From Sphaeroforma arctica JP610 (taxonomy: Eukaryota > Opisthokonta > Ichthyosporea > Ichthyophonida), in NCBI RefSeq assembly GCF_001186125.1, contig NW_014040225.1:55026-78230 (forward strand): a stretch of DNA of 23,205 bases, written 5' to 3'. The translations under genes were made by a program, and so were the position numbers. Under the pieces are notes generated by a model, which made no database searches, was not told where the DNA came from, and saw only the letters and a list, made by a program, of their open reading frames with translations. This document shows positions 20,790 to 23,205 of this stretch, one piece after another; position 1 is the first letter of the stretch, and each line of letters starts with the position of its first letter.

Positions 20790-22945
20790 CTGTGCGTGAG
20801 ATAGAAACGAACAACATGGTGAACAATAGATGAATAAATTTTTTCTAGTGCAAATCTAGACTTGTCGCAGGTGTCAACTGTTCTATTTAAATACCGCAAT
20901 ACCCAATCATCCCTCCCATCAATCACCGGCCGACAAGGTGACAATATTTACCTAGCTTGGGCCCTAAGTCACCCCAGAACATCGACTGGTGCTCAAACGA
21001 TTTGCGTTGTGTAGAGTTAGCCATATTCTCACCGGCCAAATGTCCGCTGACTACTGCGTGGTCGTGGTGCTCCACTAACCGACGGCCCAAAGTTATATCA
21101 TGGAAAGACGCACAGTCACCGGCCTAAATGGGAGACAGCAAGTTCGGAGGCTTGACGGTCAGAACTGGGATTACAACTATAATAGTCTTGACAGTGGTCT
21201 ACAGACAAATACGTGCAAACTCAACTGACCTGGTGGCCTAATACGCGAATATTGTATTGCAATATCACTATTCTTCACTAGTAGGGTCGTTCGTTGAATA
21301 TGGCTCAAGAAGCATTAGTAACTCCTATTATATACGTCTTTGCTTTCAAAATATACAATCAGCATACCGCATAAATATCGGACCTCGCGGCCAATTCAGA
21401 GTTCACCAGCACACCTCCAAACTTCGGATCTATTTCCAAACGGGCTTGTTGTGCTAATTCTACATTTGGCTCAATACCGGCAGCTACTACCACATGGTCA
21501 GTGGAAATCTCGGATCCATTCGTCAACTACATATTGCAGTGAAGAAAATTGAAATTAGATGCACAAGAAATGCGTCAATCAGGCTTGGACACATGTAATG
21601 CATTTCACAGGGACGAACGTCCAATGAAGGGCTGCAGCAGCAGGAAGCAGATGAGCTGGTGGTGTATTTTTACATAGATGAACAGAAGTCACAAATTCTG
21701 AACTACTCGTGTGAAGTCCGCGGACCCAAATAAAATCATACACAAATATCTATATTTTGAAACTATTATAGAATCGCAACAAACCTACCTTCAATATAAC
21801 CTTCCCGTTGGACATTGAAGCCGACTCCACAGATGCTGAAGGTATCACGTTGACGTTTTCATTGCGCATGAATTCGGTCGTGGCTGTACTCAGATACCTA
21901 GGTAGAATGAATTAAAATTGATGGGTTCGCAGTTGAAGTATATGAAGGTGCTTATTCTCGAGGATTGTCTAAAAAAATAAAAATTCATATTTGCAGCACA
22001 GGGTACTTGCTAAACTCCATGTCCTAAACTATGCTATCACTCCCACAAATGTCCGCATAACGGACAATCAAGGAAGGCAAATCCTAAACTTGCAACGGTC
22101 CTGTCGATAAGAATATGAGACGGCAGCGGCATCAACCACAGTCACTCAATTCTATCAATAAATAATAGAAAACGGTCTTTTGAACGCACTAGGGGTTGCA
22201 GATTGACGCTCAGAGTTGTTCCTGCGCGCGAGTGTACAGTACACGAACAACATGCAAACTTACTGAGGAAGCAGAAATCCCATATTGCCGTGTTCGGGGA
22301 ACACTTGAGTGACCTTCATATTTGAAGTAGCACCTTTATGTGCCAGAGCGATGGCAAGCTCAGAACCCAAAAACCCTCCGCCCAGAACTACTAGACTCTC
22401 CGCCCCGTCCGAGATCTCTTTCAATTTTCTGAAATCTTCAATTTTCCTGGTCAGCCGGGGTTGAAAAGTTATATGCAGATACTTTCAGAGTGTGCACAGC
22501 AGCACGCGTCCAGTGACACAAACACTCCCCCTGAAACAGAACAATTTCACCAGCCAGTTTGTGAATGTTGGTCCAAACGCGGGCTGAACAGCAATAATGA
22601 GCGCAAAAGATACACCTTGTCTGGACCGCAACCACGAACACGTACTGACATTCCGTGCTTATGTTGAGTGGGTCCATCACCTTGGCATATCCAACTACGC
22701 AATATGGACCAACTAAACACAATTCTTTGAAGAAACATACAAAGGCACACCTGTGACACTGTCTAGTCTGATACGCACCTGAAGAGTGTTACATGGCTCT
22801 TAACCTCCTCCTCCGCATTTTCCAATTCAGACACGGTGCGTGGACTCCCTCCAGTAGCTAATAATAACTTCTCGTACACGACGGTATCTCCATTGCTCAG
22901 TGTCAACCTCTTCTCCTTAGCGTCGAGACCTACTACTTTCACGCC
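19911..22945 (-). CDS. AIFM1: Apoptosis-inducing factor, mitochondrial (AIFM1 type), 3' seven exons, partial
   Basis: Exons in coding order: 22945-22779, 22446-22264, 21897-21789, 21526-21368, 21123-20952, 20789-20599, 20033-19911. All are GT-AG, all phases agree, 367 residues plus stop; the N-terminal third lies beyond the right edge. AIF is an FAD flavoprotein of the mitochondrial intermembrane space that reduces slowly with NADH, supports respiratory-chain assembly through the MIA40/CHCHD4 import path, and in animals can move to the nucleus in cell death. Family motifs seen: [12 protein letters not shown], the NADH-binding loop [40 protein letters not shown], the FAD-contacting [14 protein letters not shown] and [17 protein letters not shown], then [18 protein letters not shown] and the AIF-specific C-terminal domain ending [27 protein letters not shown] and AKVFNVHQ. 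The match to animal AIFM1 runs from about its residue 242 to the end. Confidence 0.96.
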
Positions 22946-23205
22946 CTATAAGCAAAAACATGATGTACAGACGTCAATTGAGATGGCGGATTCGATATAC
23001 GAATACAAATATTTCACCAGTATACTACCGGCTAGTTATTTCAAGCCAGAATCAAATGGGTACTTGCAACAGCGTGCACGATCGGTTACATCCAAGACAA
23101 GTATCCTGCGCGCATAATGTCATAGAATACAATAATATAATAATATTAAATATCATTTGTATATATCTATATCTATATATAGAATATATTTACATACATA
23201 TACAT
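22946..23205 (-). other. Intron of the AIF gene running off the window
   Basis: The acceptor TTATAG ends at 22946. No upstream AIF exon is recognisable up to the right edge, where an AT-rich simple repeat begins (about 23125-23205). The FAD-binding N-terminal part and the mitochondrial targeting signal must lie outside. Confidence 0.75.

Overview
This is an intron-rich eukaryotic nuclear window with moderate to low GC, GT-AG introns of roughly 160 to 830 bases, and many microsatellites. Both recognisable genes lie on the minus strand, and both encode proteins close in motif content to their animal counterparts: a muniscin (FCHo/Syp1-type endocytic adaptor) and mitochondrial apoptosis-inducing factor. 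Long repeat-filled introns together with animal-like proteins suggest a unicellular relative of animals, for example an ichthyosporean. That is an inference from gene style only; another intron-rich protist or early fungus is not excluded.

Layout. Positions 1-4967 hold no gene I can support; 2700-4600 is scrambled, mildly GC-rich sequence that may be an old mobile-element relic. Positions 4968-5345 are a nine-copy minisatellite. Positions 5568-15164 (minus) are the muniscin gene, reconstructed here as 16 exons whose phases agree at every junction (3282 coding bases, 1093 residues). Its mu-homology domain is clear (exons 10-16). Its linker is rich in DPF/NPF motifs. Its N-terminus is a short helical region in which I cannot see a standard F-BAR domain, and it carries an unusual tail of about 195 residues after the mu-homology domain, ending in an NPF motif. 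Positions 15165-17103 are mainly microsatellites plus one orphan open frame. Positions 17104-17409 (minus) encode a small membrane protein, or its last exon, that resembles a bacterial-type family. Positions 17423-19910 contain a foldback (MITE-like) element at about 18152-18728 and simple repeats. Positions 19911-22945 (minus, continuing beyond the right edge) are the seven last exons of an AIFM1-type gene (1104 coding bases, 367 residues).

The two main genes do not work together in a known pathway. The muniscin would help start clathrin-coated pits at the plasma membrane by engaging AP-2, Eps15-type EH proteins and cargo. AIF is a mitochondrial intermembrane-space flavoprotein. The most interesting points are the altered architecture of the muniscin at both ends, the small bacterial-like membrane protein between the two genes, and a shortened stretch inside the mu-homology domain.
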